Source: Populus alba (Eukaryota; Streptophyta; Magnoliopsida; Malpighiales; Salicaceae). Taken from it: a stretch of 64,000 bases of DNA. The stretch's first letter is position 1. Every line of letters begins with the position of its first letter. The stretch covers positions 7,200,392-7,264,391 of the forward strand of contig NC_133297.1 of NCBI RefSeq assembly GCF_005239225.2. Reading direction: 5' to 3'. Shown here piece by piece: positions 1 to 12,052 of the stretch. Under the pieces are notes generated by a model that saw only the letters and a list, made by a program, of their open reading frames with translations, did not search any database and was not told the DNA's origin. The position numbers and the translations under genes are program-made.

Positions 1-247
1 CCGATCAAAAATGATTAAAGCAGGACACGTGCCATCCACTCGCAGCGCTGGAGGATTGGAGTGCGCCGACGTCGTGTTATATTTCTCAATTGTTGATATA
101 TTTCAGAATTACAATCTGGCTAAGCGCCTTGAACATGCTTACAAGTCAATCAAGTACGACTCCAAGTCAATTGTTACAGTGAATCCCAAGGCATATGCTT
201 CTCGCTTCCAAGAATTTATGAGCCTTGTTTTTCATGTGGACTGCTGA
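1..247 (+). CDS. Phosphatidylinositol-4-phosphate 5-kinase family, C-terminal end (partial)
   Basis: Partial gene cut by the left edge of the window. The reading frame is open from base 2 and stops with TGA at 245-247. The translation contains LYFSIVDIFQNYN, then KRLEHAYKSIKYDSKSI and a closing YASRFQEFMSLVF. This is the typical end of plant type I/II phosphatidylinositol phosphate kinases (family pattern: IIDIL-Y, KK-EHAYKS, AVDP--YS-RF--FI). These enzymes make PI(4,5)P2 at membranes. The catalytic lobe lies outside the window, so activity cannot be judged. It is probably the last exon; whether an intron lies close to base 1 is unknown. The collinear neighbours suggest the small PIPK10/PIPK11 class (inference from remembered Arabidopsis gene order). 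The protein ends after VFHVDC, near the usual C-terminus of that class. Confidence 0.85.
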   Translation, partial: RSKMIKAGHVPSTRSAGGLECADVVLYFSIVDIFQNYNLAKRLEHAYKSIKYDSKSIVTVNPKAYASRFQEFMSLVFHVDC

Positions 248-798
248 TATCTGTGGACTTGCAACTGGTAAGTTTTGTTTATTTTACCACCTCTCCACAT
301 GAATTATTACATGAGGACCTTCTCAACCTTTGGCACGCAAGACATCAATGCTTGTGGAATAACTATCAAAGTGCTGTCTATAGGATGATTTATATTTTAT
401 TATCAGTGTTCTTCATACTCGTTGGAGATTCCGTGGGCATATATATAGATATTGTAGTGCATTCCAGCAAAGTCAAGAACTTTCTTACCGAACTTCCAAC
501 AAACTGTCCGAATTAGACATCCCTCTGTAGTGCTCTCTTGCATTTCATCTCATTAGACGAAAGTTAACACCTAGCAACGCATGAATTTTCAACATTCTGC
601 CCTTGCATGCATGTGATTGAATGAGAAGGTAAAGAAAGCAGCCCTTGCTGACCTACAGTCATCCAAATCCAGTCAGCCTCAAGCTCAACCAACCAAATTT
701 GAGAAGGGTTTTTGCTTACTTTCTCATTCTTTCCTTTGTTTTTTTAGCAATGAATGCTTGGATTTTTCAAATTTTAATTAAGTACCCAAATTCATATC
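248..798. other. 3' flank of the PIP kinase gene
   Basis: No supported gene. The open frame at 253-516 directly follows the kinase stop and resembles no protein I know. It is probably 3' UTR and flanking sequence. Confidence 0.5.
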
Positions 799-1046
799 CT
801 ATTTGTTAGAGAATAATATAAATTATATATTGAGACCCCACTTAACAACCTAAGCTATTGAATTGAGATGGTTCTTTGATATGGTATCAGAGCTTTAATG
901 ACCAAGCGATTCCTATTTATTTAATAAAAATTAAGCATAAGGTAGTGTGGGTCTATACAAGTGTATTAGAGAATAATATTAATCACATATTAGTAGCTCA
1001 TTTAAAAGCTTAGATTATTGGATTGAGATGATTTTTTAATACTATT
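799..1046 (+). mobile_element. TRIM (terminal-repeat retrotransposon in miniature), 238 bp, with 5-bp TSD
   Basis: Two direct terminal repeats of about 78-80 bp lie at 804-881 and 962-1041. Both start TGTTAGAG/TGTATTAGAG and share the order GAGAATAATAT, ACATATT, AAGCTTAGATTATTG-like and TTGAGATG. Immediately after the first repeat, at 882-893, is TGGTATCAGAGC. This is the primer binding site complementary to the 3' end of plant initiator tRNA-Met. A purine-rich GGTAGTGTGGG stretch precedes the second repeat as a likely polypurine tract. The flanks are a perfect 5-bp direct repeat, CTATT (799-803 and 1042-1046). There is no coding capacity. The repeats differ clearly, so the insertion is not recent. 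Confidence 0.8.
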
Positions 1047-3009
1047 TTTATTTAGTTGTTGTATTCAAATTGTATTTCTGAGAGGCTTGATCAAGAAAGA
1101 CTCCTATCAGGCACCACAATGTTAAACATTGCGATCCATAGAAATCAAGACTTACAATATATTTGCCTCTCCTTACTCTGCTGCAGCTGCTTCTTTTTAT
1201 TGATTTTTTTTTTTGTTGATTTTCCTCTCCTTGTTATGGCATAAAATTATTTTTTTCACTCTTTTTCACAGGGCTATAAATGGACCGTTCTGTGCCGTGC
1301 AAGTTTTTGACCATCTGCATAGCATGTAATAGACAAATTATCATTCATTATGGAAATGGGATACGCAACATGATGACTTGGACGAAACACAGGGACAGCT
1401 GATCTCATTACCAAGCAATATGGCTCTGTCAATTTGCAATATCTGGATGATTATTGATTTATTTCCTTTTTTCTTATTTAAAACAGTGCTCAGAGTATCT
1501 CTAATGGCAAAAACCATTTTAAAGAGTCAAATGATTATTACAGCATTTTGAATAGTGTCATTTAGCTTATTCTTTTTTTCAAGTGATACTCCAATGCAAA
1601 AAACTATTTTATCAAATTATCTTGTATTTTATATAAAATAATGAAAGAAAAAGAAAAAAAGTTTAAAGATACAAAATAGTTAAATTTTTTCATGTAATTT
1701 TCTCCAATAATTAAATATTGAGTCATTTTAGTTTTTTTTCCCCCCTCTCCATATAGCTTTCCCGTTGGAGATGGCTTTGATGGCAAAAGGGAGGAGAGTC
1801 ATTCCTACTCTATTAAACAGTTCACTGTTTATTTATTTTCAACGTTTTTTTTTAATTATTATTATTTTTACAGTTAATGGCATCGTAGTTCAAGTTTCAG
1901 ACCCATAAATTCGTAAGCCTCCACGGCACCAAAAAAGTTCTAAAGGAAACAGAAAAAATCTCAAAACTAACAAATCACAACTGCCCTGATGGGACCGAAA
2001 TTAAAGGGCACATTAAGCCTAGGCCAGATCTGGGCCAGAGACACTGAAAGACAGGAAGGATAGACAGCAAAATACAGAGGCTCGGGATGACATTGTTCCC
2101 TGCGGTCGGATTTCTTTATTTCTGTTTCATATTTATTGATTAATAAATTTAAATATTTATAAATTATTATCTCATCAGTATTTATTATCTACTATTTATA
2201 TATCTATTAATTAATAAAATATAAAATAATTAATATATATATTAAATGATAAATATTATTCATATATATATGTGTGTGTGTGTGTACATGTGTGTGTGTT
2301 TTATATTAATATTAATATTAATGTATGTATATATCATGTTGTATTAAAACAATATAAATATTCTATAAATATATTTATATAGTGTAAATATATATTTTGG
2401 GTTAAGTTATGAGAGGTTTTATGTTGAGTTCGATAATATCCATATTTTATTTATTATTTATTAAGTTCAAAAATTATCTATCAAGTTTTGGTAAAGCAGA
2501 TATTTATAAAGTTCAGATTAAATTATTATTCATAATTAAAGCCTAGGCGGACCAATCCTAATTTGAGAGAGAAAAACTAGTAGGGCAGAAGCAGCAGTTT
2601 ATGATGATGATTTGTCAGGGAAATTGTTTTTTGAAGGACTAATCTTGATTGCTGTTTGAAATTAATTTGATTGCAATATTTTAGAAGTTGATTTATGTTT
2701 GATTATGCAGATCGTGATTTATGTTCTTTCTGTTCCTTTAAGTTGGTCGTTTCCCTCGAGTGATATGCCATGCATACCAACCTTTTTTGATTAATTTTTG
2801 TGATATTATATCATAATTACTTCATAATTTTATAATACTTTTAAACCATATCAATGAAGGAAATTGCATTGACACTAATTGTTATCAGAGGCCATTCTGT
2901 TGCCTATTGTCAATTTACTCACACAACTTATTAAAAAAGATCACACAATGAAGATGGATTAAGAAATAATTATCATTTTAAAAAAAAATATAATCATCCT
3001 AAATAAAAT

Positions 3010-3133
3010 AGGCTATATTGAATGAATCCGAGTTACTGTAAATAACGTATTGTTTATGTATATATAAACATAGGCTATTGAATGAATCCGGGTTATTGTA
3101 GATAACTCATTGCTTATCTATATATACAAACAT
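3010..3133. repeat. Tandem duplication of a 62-bp unit
   Basis: Two adjacent copies start at 3010 and 3072. Each begins AGGCTAT and contains TTGAATGAATCCG, then GTTA-TGTA-ATAAC and a TATATA run, ending in ACAT. The copies differ at several positions. Confidence 0.75.
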
Positions 3134-3320
3134 GTTATTTTTAGATATTATTTGAAATTGTGATAATGATTATTTTTAAAAATATTTTTATTTAAAAATA
3201 TATTAAAATAATAATTTTTATTTTTTAAATTTAATTTTGATATCAATATATGAAAAGATTTAAAATTATAAAAACAATAATTTAAATAATTTAATTTTTT
3301 TAAAAAATACTCTTTGAATG
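3130..3320. mobile_element. Degenerate AT-rich MITE-like segment
   Basis: Shows the layout of the short AT-rich elements common in this window: TTTGAAATTGTGATAATGATT at one end, then A/T runs and a central TTTTGATAT. Terminal repeats and a target duplication are not clear, so this is only a tentative assignment. Confidence 0.3.
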
Positions 3321-4121
3321 GATAAAAAAACACCTCCTTATTTTTACAATTCATGTCAAGAAAACACAAATTTAAATCGTGCTAGCAATGATGATTTAAC
3401 GAGGCACGAATTGACTTCCACAGCTGATTGGGCGAAACGGAGGGCACGATTTGTGTGACAATCACTTTGCTCTTTAGAAACCTGTGAATTCCTCTTCTCT
3501 AATTTTTATAATAAACATAAAAATCTGCATGTCATGAATCTCAGATTTGACTGTCAACTGTCCCTTGAAATCTGAAAATTTGGAAAAACTTAACGGAATA
3601 ATTAAGCAACGTACACCCTTAGAATAAACAACCAACCAAAAGCTTTGTAACGCCAGCACGAGAGGGCTATGGACCACAAGCTAGTTTGGTCTCTGACAGG
3701 CTTTTTGTTGGACAGCTCGCACAGATATTTCTTCACCTGCGGGCCTGTGGCTTAGCCCTACATCGGTCTATACTGGTAAGATGCCGACGCACCGAAAAGC
3801 AGCCAACCAGGTTGACCTCCCTCGTCCTAGGATCCTAACCAGGCTCGGCATCATAGGTGGTCAAGCGTGTCACACTATTCCATGAACCGCATGGTTAAAA
3901 GTTTTAGCTTACTGCTCCAAGAGAAGGATTTAGGCATCATTACCCCCAGCGATTTTATTCCTATGTTTCAGTCATAGCATCTCAAATGAGGTTAGAATTC
4001 GACAGTTCTTCAAGAAGAGACACGTAGATGTCATAGGATGAGTTAAATTTGGGCAAACTAGGCTAAAAGACACGCTGCCGCAACCAGCTCTCTGAAGCGT
4101 TTAAGCTCTGCAACCTGTGAT

Positions 4122-4155
4122 CAAGTAAGATCCTCATCAAGGAAGATCTTACTTG
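4122..4155. repeat. Small perfect inverted repeat (11-bp arms)
   Basis: CAAGTAAGATC at 4122-4132 is matched by its reverse complement GATCTTACTTG at 4145-4155 around a 12-base loop. It has no U-tract or neighbouring gene that would give it a role. Confidence 0.55.
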
Positions 4156-5428
4156 GAAGACAATATAGCTTTTGCTTAGCTCCAAGGGCTCGAAGTTGGT
4201 CGACTGTATTTATGAAAGTCTTGAAAATAAAAGCGAGAGAGTATGATTGGGCTAAGACGGGGCTTTCTTTATTTTTATCTGGTATATAAGATGGAAGAAG
4301 ATCCAGTTTCTTTGCACTTATTTTCCCACATTTAGTAAATTCCGTGTGCTTTAATGAAGTTAATCTTTTCAAATGGTGTTATTCTATAAAAAAAATTCTT
4401 AATTTACTGTGTTTATTTATAAAAGAATCGTTAAATTTATTCACTCAAAGGAGGTGGAGAAAATAAAGCAATGTCCATCAATCATGGTCATAGAGCATCT
4501 GCGATTTTTAACCAGTTGGCCTAGCATATGACATCGATCTGCCATGTCTATAACATGGAGAACAAATCTATAAAAAAATGACGAGGAAATGTTGACGGGA
4601 AGCAAATAGATGTAGAATTAATATCCTCTAATATATTTTTTTTGAAATATATTTTAAAAAACGTAATAAAAAACTAACTATTAAACATTGACTCAACATT
4701 AATCAAAAAATCACATCCTGTGGTTTTAGGACTCTATGATCCAAACAAGCGAAGGACCCAGCAAAAATGTTGACAAGAAAGGAGAAATGTTTCCAAATGT
4801 ATTGACAATTTGGATTGTGTAAACAGTGATGTAACATGTGAAGTTTTACTTTGTTGGTCTGATTGCACAAATGCTTCAGCCTTTTTTTGACTTCGAGGCA
4901 CCTTCATAATTAAAAGTTGGTGCATCGGTAGCATATAAATGGTGTCGAATGCGGAATTGATGCACAGGACTATTCATTCTTCCGAATCATTTTGAAAAAG
5001 CTGTCTACAGACAAGGCAATTCATGCCTTAGCTTAGGAAAGATTACCAGATAAGCAATTGCAAATGTTTTTGTTTTTTGCATCCCATTCTATTGCATGCC
5101 ATTTGGATCTTGCACATTTCTATAATGAAAGAGTTGGAATCCAACTCAGCCAGAGAGCTTAGGTGGCTAGAGTTTAGGGGCAAAGGACAACAAACTTGAA
5201 ACAGCGGAAAAGCCAGAAGGTCCCATGTAAAGTTCAAACTTTCAGTCAGACATTGAACACAGAACTTGAAACAGAGTAAGGAGAAGCAAGCTAACAGCTC
5301 TCGCTAGTAGCTACAAGTCACAGTAATAGAAAAACACAAGGACCAAACTTCACTCAGACTGAAGATCTCAGACCAAGCTAGATGAGTGAAACAGAGAAGA
5401 ACCCAGAGTTAGGAACTTGAAGGGAGAA

Positions 5429-8400
5429 ATGGAAAGAAAAGAAAAAGGTGTGGAGAGAGAAGGGAAAGTAGAGATATTGAAGAGTAAACAAAAGTTGAAA
5501 GGAGGGATGGTACTGCAGGTAGGGAAAAGAGGAGGCCCATCTACCCCATCACCCACTTGGAGACTTGAGTTCTCTCCTTCTCCAAACGACAACAACAACG
5601 GCAACCCCATTCAAGAATTCCTTAATACCACTACTGTCTCTGCTAGAAAGCTCTGTGCCAATTTTTGGGAGATTCAACCCCAAGTTCACCTTTCAGCGTC
5701 TAAAATGAACAAGAATCTTGGTCATAGAAGAGCTCACCGTAGCCGCCACCACCAAGATAAGAAGGCCTTTGAGCCACGTACTCATTTTGTTGATCCTCCT
5801 AATAGCCCCCCTGATCAGGTTTAACCATCTCTAAGCATTTTTTTTTTCGTTTTTTTTTTTATTTTTATTTTGATGGGGTTTATGACTAAGTTCGAAAGAA
5901 ATTGTGATTTTTTTTTTAATTTTGATTTGTGATTGGCTGGTTTATCTAGTTGTTTTTTCTTTTTGTCATTACCAACTTCAATTGATTTTTTGTAGGCCTC
6001 TACTTGTTAGGTGGTTAGGGGTTTTTTGCTTGCATGCTTGTTTGTCCTGTGCTCTGGTTGGTCTGTTTTCTTGATCTTTTAGTAGTATATTATTGGCATT
6101 TTAGTTGAGGAACTGGAACTGTCAATTAATGCAGAAAATAGCATTATTCGAGTCTGATGGCTTGGCTGCCTTTTTTTTTTTTCTTTCCTATTTTCTTGTT
6201 GCCTTTGGCTTTGTTACTCGCAGATTGCCTCTTCTAAAGACATATTAAAATTGATTTATCTTATGATTTCTACTCTTTTTCTGGTGGCCCATAGACAAAT
6301 TCCTTGTATTCACGCTCGAATTTGGTAGTTTATGATTGGGTTGAAAGGCTTCTTCTTTGGGGTCTTGTGACTTCATTTTCCTAAATTCATCTTCTGGACT
6401 CCAAATTGAGTTTCTGTATTTGTTAGTGGCTTCCTTGGAGATGAAATTCCCTCTTGCACTGGATGAGCAAGAATACATTGGAGTTCCTGTTTAACATAGC
6501 AATTGCAGTCATTATCCAGGGGGGTTTTATTTTTCCTTTCGGGAAACAAGGCTTCTGCATACTTTGTCAACGGATCCTTACTTAATGATAAATTAGCTTT
6601 GAGTATTGTAATTTTCACAAATTAGCTAATCCTTGTGCTTATATTTCCAGCCAGCAAGTGCTAGTTCCCTGAGGAAACATGTTACCAAGTCATTGATACA
6701 ACACCATCGACCAGATGGAAGAAATGGTAATGCTCTACGGCCTCTATCACCTGCAAGTTGTGATAGCCCAATGGAGGTATATATATGTGTTCTCCTCCCT
6801 TTATCCCTCTGCATTTCATGAACAGAAGAAAGTCAAGGACCCAAAATCATAGTTGTCATACTGGAGTGGAAAATGATGAACTTGGCATTTTATCTTGTTA
6901 ATGGTTCTCATTTAATCTAGCATTCTTCCGAAAAGGACACTGTTTATGTTTCTAAGTTGAACTCCACGAGAAGTTCCATTGCTTAGTGTCACTATTTCTT
7001 TTATTATCATTAGATTCCCTGAATTATTTCTCTATTTGTTTTCCCCTGTTTGTATTTCTTTAACAAATTTTGAAGTGGCTCTTTTCCACAGGTGGCGCTT
7101 TATAACCCTGCAGTCACCCCTACTAGTTCTTCAGATTTTAGGGACAGGATGAGAGACTCAAGTTATAGTCTCAAGACATCAACGGAATTGCTCAAAGTAC
7201 TCAATCGGATCTGGAGTCTTGAAGAACAACAGACATCCAATATGTCGTTGTTAAGAGCTTTAAAAATGGAACTGGGTCATTCTCAGTCACAGATAAAGGA
7301 GTTGCTGAAAGAGAAGCAAGCAAATAGACAAGAAATGGACCACTTAGTGGAGCAACTTGCAGAAGATGAAGTTATCAGGAAAAACAAGGAGCAAGATCGA
7401 ATCAAATCTGCTGTTCAGTCAGTGCAAGAAGAGCTGAAAGATGAGAGGAAGTTAAGGAAGCACTCAGAGAGCCTCCACCGGAAGCTAGCTCGAGAGCTTT
7501 CCGAGGTAAAATACTTTTTCTGTAATGCTTTAAAAGAGCTCGAGAGAGAAAGGAAAACATGTTTTTTGTTGGAAAATTTGTGTGATGAGTTTGCCCAGGG
7601 GATAAGAGATTATGAGCAAGAGGTGCGGTCCCTTGGGCACAAATCTGACATGGATAGTGTAGGTAGGGAGAAACCTGACCGGTTGGTTCTCCATATTTCA
7701 GAAGCATGGCTTGATGAGCGGATGCAAATGAAACTAGCAGAAGCTGAAAACGATCCTGTTGAAAAGAATACAATTGTTGACAAATTAGGTCCCGATATTG
7801 AAACCTTTCTCCAAGCTAGACTCTCCACTGAATTGAAGAAAGATGGTAACTTCGAAAAGGAGGGGATAAAAAACTGCTCACGGCGGGAATCCTATCCGTT
7901 GAATGAGGCTGCGAGTGCTCCTCAAGATGCAGCTGATGAAGATTCTACTGACAGCGATTCACATTGTTTCGAACTAAACAGTGCAAGTAAAAGACAAACT
8001 ATTGGCAACTCTAAACAACAAGCAGATAATGCTTCAGAAATTCATCTTGAAAAAACTGTGAATTCAAATTCCACGAAGAGAATGGCTGGATCAAGGGAAA
8101 ATACTAAGTTTCATTACCCAGCCCATTTCCAGGTGCAGTTTGAAGACTACATGGCAGGAAACAAAACACGATTTTCAGATAGAGGGCAGAGTGAATTAAG
8201 AGGAGAGAGCCCAGGTATATCCAATATCTATGAAGCCAAACAAGATGGTCAACATAAAAGGAAAACTAAACAGGTGATCCATGGATTGAATTCAAATTAT
8301 CTGCTTGATACCCTAACAAGAAATCACTCCTTGTCATCCGAGGGTGATAAAATTCATCCTGTCAGTGATTTCAAGGAAGATGCTTGTGCTCAACCTGTAT

Positions 8401-8585
8401 TTGTTGGTCATGCTAGTCCAGTGCGACAATGGATGTCGAAGTTAACATCGCCAGAATTTGACAAGTCTGAATGTTCCTCAAAACTAACAAGGGACTTGAA
8501 GGAAAATACACTGAAGGCAAAGCTGCTTGAAGCAAGATTGGAGGGCCAGAAATCTCGCATAAGGGCTTCTAAAGCTGTCTTTTAG
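5429..8585 (+). CDS. Coiled-coil protein of the At5g41620 / BRANCHLESS TRICHOME-like family
   Basis: Three exons, all phase 0: 5429-5818, 6651-6776 and 7092-8585, giving about 669 residues. Introns begin GT and end AG (CAG|GTTTAA ... TTCCAG|CCAGCA; GAG|GTATAT ... CACAG|GTGGCG). The first ATG of the open frame is 5429; upstream in-frame codons lack ATG. The N-terminus is basic and low in complexity, with GGPSTPSPTWRLEF. The middle (about residues 220-320) is strongly charged coiled coil. It is followed by the family signature NALKELERERK, then LLENLCDEFAQGIRDYE near residues 315-345 and MKLAEAENDPVEKNTIVDKL about 60 residues later. The C-terminal third is Ser/Asp-rich and probably disordered. 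Relatives are annotated as USO1-like or uncharacterised; BLT itself affects trichome branching, but a function for this copy is not shown. A possible poly(A) signal is AATAAA at 8700-8705. Confidence 0.85.
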
Positions 8586-9837
8586 GTTGATGGAGGGGGC
8601 TGGACCGTTGATATGCCTGAAGTTAGAATCTTCTCTATAAGAAACTCCGTATAAAATTTAGAATCTTCCATGTCGCATATTTTGTTCAACAACTTTCAGA
8701 ATAAAAGGTCCGTCAATTATATTCCCTTTTCACTTGTAAATTTTGGCATTATATTTGCAGATGGGCAATGTATCTGTGTCTCTGGTGAGAACACCAATGA
8801 GTGAATTTATCCCCACCTAAACCCAAAAGCTGTACCTCAAGCTTATAAATGGTGGTCAAATTTACTTTCGAAGTAGAAGTTACGTACGTTTGCAGCATTT
8901 GATCCGTAGTAGGGGTTCGGACTCGAGCGAACACATGCACCCAAGCGCATGCTCATGGATCCACAGACAGGCACAAAGAAAGTCACGTTGCATTGTTCTT
9001 TATTGAAATCTGAAGCGTCTTTCTAAATATTGATTCTCCATTGTTGGTAGATCCATTACCTGATGCCTAACATATTGAGCTGAATCTGGGCATGGATACC
9101 TGCGCCAACAGCTGTTCATTTTAACCTTAAAAACCCAGTTGCCTTGTTTCTATTGGAATTAGAATAGTTTTTCTTGGCCTTACAATCGGTAGCCTGGCCA
9201 AATGTTTTGCTGTTGGCTTTTGCTATTTTAGCATCATGATGGATATGAGAACTGTTCCTAAACACATTGAGGCTCGAATAATGGTGGCTATGGCGTATGA
9301 ATGGTGGATTTTTCATTGATGCGTCAATTAAACTACACAGTTATTTTCGAACTTTATATTCTGATTTATCTAGTGAAAAACATATATTAAGAAATCATGA
9401 AATCTAATTTCTCAACAAAAATAAATATTAAAAAAATGAAAAAAAAAATGAAAATGAAAAAAAAACTAAGCATTATTGAAATGAACAATGAAATAAATAG
9501 TATTTTATAAAATATAATGGTATTTTATGAGAATCAACTCTTTTAATGTTTTTGTTAATAATAATTCTCAGTCAGTGGAGAACAAGAGCTGGGCTTCACT
9601 CATTTATACAGGGATGGGTTGTATTCCCTAAACAAAAAACGATTCCTTTTTGGTCACGGAATGGGGCGTTTTAAGGCACACGTGCCGTCTAATTATTACT
9701 TCACCAAATGTCAAGTAATGGTGAGCATGCAACAGTACCAGCCACAGCCAGGTTTCCTCCTTCCCGGTTCGTTTAAAACCCTGAGAAGCAAAAGCAAAGG
9801 CATGAAACCTCCCCAAATTAATGGAGGAGCGTGTTTT
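8586..9837. other. 3' flank and intergenic region
   Basis: Contains the 3' UTR of the coiled-coil gene and then AT-rich DNA with A-runs near 9430-9470. The open frames at 9619-9858 (+) and 9628-9840 (-) overlap on opposite strands, show no recognisable family and are not called. Confidence 0.5.
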
Positions 9838-10142
9838 CAAGTGAAATATTCATCTTAATTTAATTTAATTTAATAGTTTAAACTCTTAGATAAGATTTTA
9901 TAATATAATTTTATATTATTTTTTAATATATTTCTTTAAATAAAAGTCTTTTAAACTTGAAATTTATACAAACTCATATTATTTTATATTTAATTTTTTA
10001 TCAAATAAATAAAGATGGTGAGATTCAAACTCGTAACTGTTTGATCATCAAAACTCTGATACCATATCAAATAATCATCTTAATTTAATAAATTAAATCT
10101 TTATATAAAATTTTAAAATATAATTTATATTATTTTTTAATA
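9838..10142 (-). mobile_element. TRIM-like element, second copy of a related type
   Basis: On the - strand, a repeat of about 78 bp (10142 down to 10065) is followed at once by TGGTATCAGAGT (10064-10053), a one-base variant of the initiator tRNA-Met primer site. About 130 bp further, a second copy of the repeat (about 9921 down to 9838) shares TTAAAAAATAATATAA and TTAAATTAAGATGA. This is the architecture of the element at 804-1041 in the opposite orientation. The ends are approximate and I could not find a convincing target duplication. Confidence 0.55.
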
Positions 10143-10667
10143 AAACTAACAGTACGAAGAACTCGCACACGCCTTTTATTTTCATGGAAACTTGGAGGTA
10201 TCACATATAAGACAAACTACAAGACTTTTACTGTCATCTCCAGCTTTTCCAGTTTTCGCCTTCGTTTGTTATTGTGTTTAACGGTAAGAATTTAAGAACT
10301 TGAAAGACATGTTTTCATCTGCGACTCCGTTGCTTTTCCTTTGGGCAGAAACGGTCCATCCAATAATTGCTTCACTCGAGGGAGTTTATAGAGTCGGTGT
10401 CCATATGTCTCTTCTTTTTAAGAGTAAAATCTATGCATGTCGTCAGACGCCTGGTACTGATCATCTCTCGTCCTCTAATACACACCATAGTTATCAGGTG
10501 ATCTTAATTTATCGTAAGTGATTGCTGATATTATTATATATAAAGCAAATTAATTCACAATTATAATTTAAAAAAGGATTTAAAGACCGAACAAGTACAG
10601 GGGACAGGGCGATCTCCGAAGGTTTCTACAATGTTACTGGATACATAATTAAGCTAGTACAAATATA

Positions 10668-10673
<6 letters not shown>

Positions 10674-10702
<29 letters not shown>
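10674..10702. repeat. (TAA)n microsatellite
   Basis: About nine uninterrupted TAA units. Confidence 0.9.
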
Positions 10703-10705
<3 letters not shown>

Positions 10706-11849
10706 CTCTTTTTTCCCTCTAAAAAAGCCTTCTTTGAGATCTCAAATGGGGCTGCCGCTGCTTGCTGCTCCGATCTGCAACCAGCGGCCCCCGGTTTTCA
10801 TGTTAGAATTGGTCAAGATATGCAGTACTGCTAAATCCACCATTTTAAAAACAAACGTGGAGTTTTGACTCATCTTACTCGGAACTCAAGCCACTTCTTC
10901 GTCCACGGCCTCCGATGGCCTTGCGGCGGATACTTTGGTTCATCTACATTTATCTTCATTTGGATTTAAGTATTTGTCAAGTCATTAGAACTCTTGCGAT
11001 GGTTTAGAAGGTTTTTCCTTTATTTAATGAAAGCTAGCAAGTTGTTCAAAAAGAAATACAATTCTAACCAAAAAGAAAAAGGAACTTTGTATATGAAATA
11101 TATAAAGACCAGTCATGGTGATGCTATGAAAAAAACATGCGTAAGAAATGACCCATTTCCCACCAGAGGCAAATAAGCGAGGATTTAAGTGTCTAAAGGC
11201 AGAGAAAGATGCTTGTATTTGCTATCCTTGAATATCTGGTCGCTGTAGTCCATAGTTGGTGAAGCGACACAGACACCACTATATTCTAGATGGCTTGTAC
11301 ATCGGTAGCCAAAATTGAATCTATTAAAATAAATTGAAAGTAAAAAATAAAAAAATAAAAATGTGGCTTTTCAAGTGTATTACATGCTACAACGAAGATG
11401 CTAAACAAAGTATCTCTATTTCACAAAAAAAAAAAAAAAAAATTATCTTTATGTATCTTTTAAAATATCAAAACCTTATGAAACATTATTTATTGTAATT
11501 TTTTTTTCTTTGAATTTTTTTAAATCCATATTTTTTGGTTTGTTTTTTATAAAAATATTTTAATCTCATGATCTATATCATGAGTTTTGATATTTTATTT
11601 AAGTTAATTTAAGTTTTTTTTAATTAATTTTTTTAATTTTATCATTTAATATTGAATTGAGTAAAAATCATTCGATTTATTTTTAAACTATAATTAACTT
11701 TTCTAAATGTTTTTTAGCATATTGAAGTGCAGCACTTATAAAAAATAATTATATTTGCATTATTTAAAAAATCAACTTTTCTAAATAACATTTTTCTACT
11801 TAGATGCTCTAAAGGCATGGATCGGGTTGGATCACGTCAATGATTTTCT

Positions 11850-12052
11850 AGCTGTTTGGAAATGTGGTTCAATTTGAGTTTTTAAAAATTTGATTTTTTT
11901 ATTTAAAATTAATATTTTTTAATGTTTTTGAATTGTTTTTGATGTCCTGATATCAAAAATAATTTTTTAAAAATAAAAAGACATAATCTTAATGCATTTA
12001 TAAACAAAAAATATTTTAAACTATAATTGTTATCACAATCCCAAACAAATAC
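11850..12052. mobile_element. Short TIR element (Tourist-like MITE)
   Basis: The left end TGTTTGGAAATGTGGTTCAA (from 11853) is matched at the right by the reverse complement TGTTTGGGATTGTGATAACA (ending about 12049), roughly 16 of 20 bases alike. The interior is AT-rich with the TTTGAATTGTTTTTGATGT segment typical of this plant MITE type. There is no coding capacity and the target duplication is unclear. Confidence 0.55.

Larger units (their letters stand above)
1047..5428. other. Intergenic region, AT-rich, no supported gene
   Basis: Holds an AT- and TG-rich stretch near 2120-2480 including a (TG)n run at about 2271-2306, a 62-bp tandem duplication (3010-3133), a degenerate MITE-like segment and a small hairpin (separate entries). 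The bases just before 5429 are the promoter and 5' leader of the coiled-coil gene. Short open frames here (for example 4121-4372 on the - strand) match no family I recognise. Confidence 0.5.

Noticed and set aside
253..516. Extra exon of the PIP kinase gene
   Set aside because: The kinase frame has an in-frame stop at 245-247 at the usual family C-terminus, and the following frame has no kinase similarity.
882..893. TGGTATCAGAGC as part of a tRNA gene
   Set aside because: There is no cloverleaf or A/B box context; it is the retrotransposon primer site.
4121..4372. 83-codon open frame on the - strand
   Set aside because: No recognisable domain, and it starts at the small inverted repeat; not enough support for a gene.
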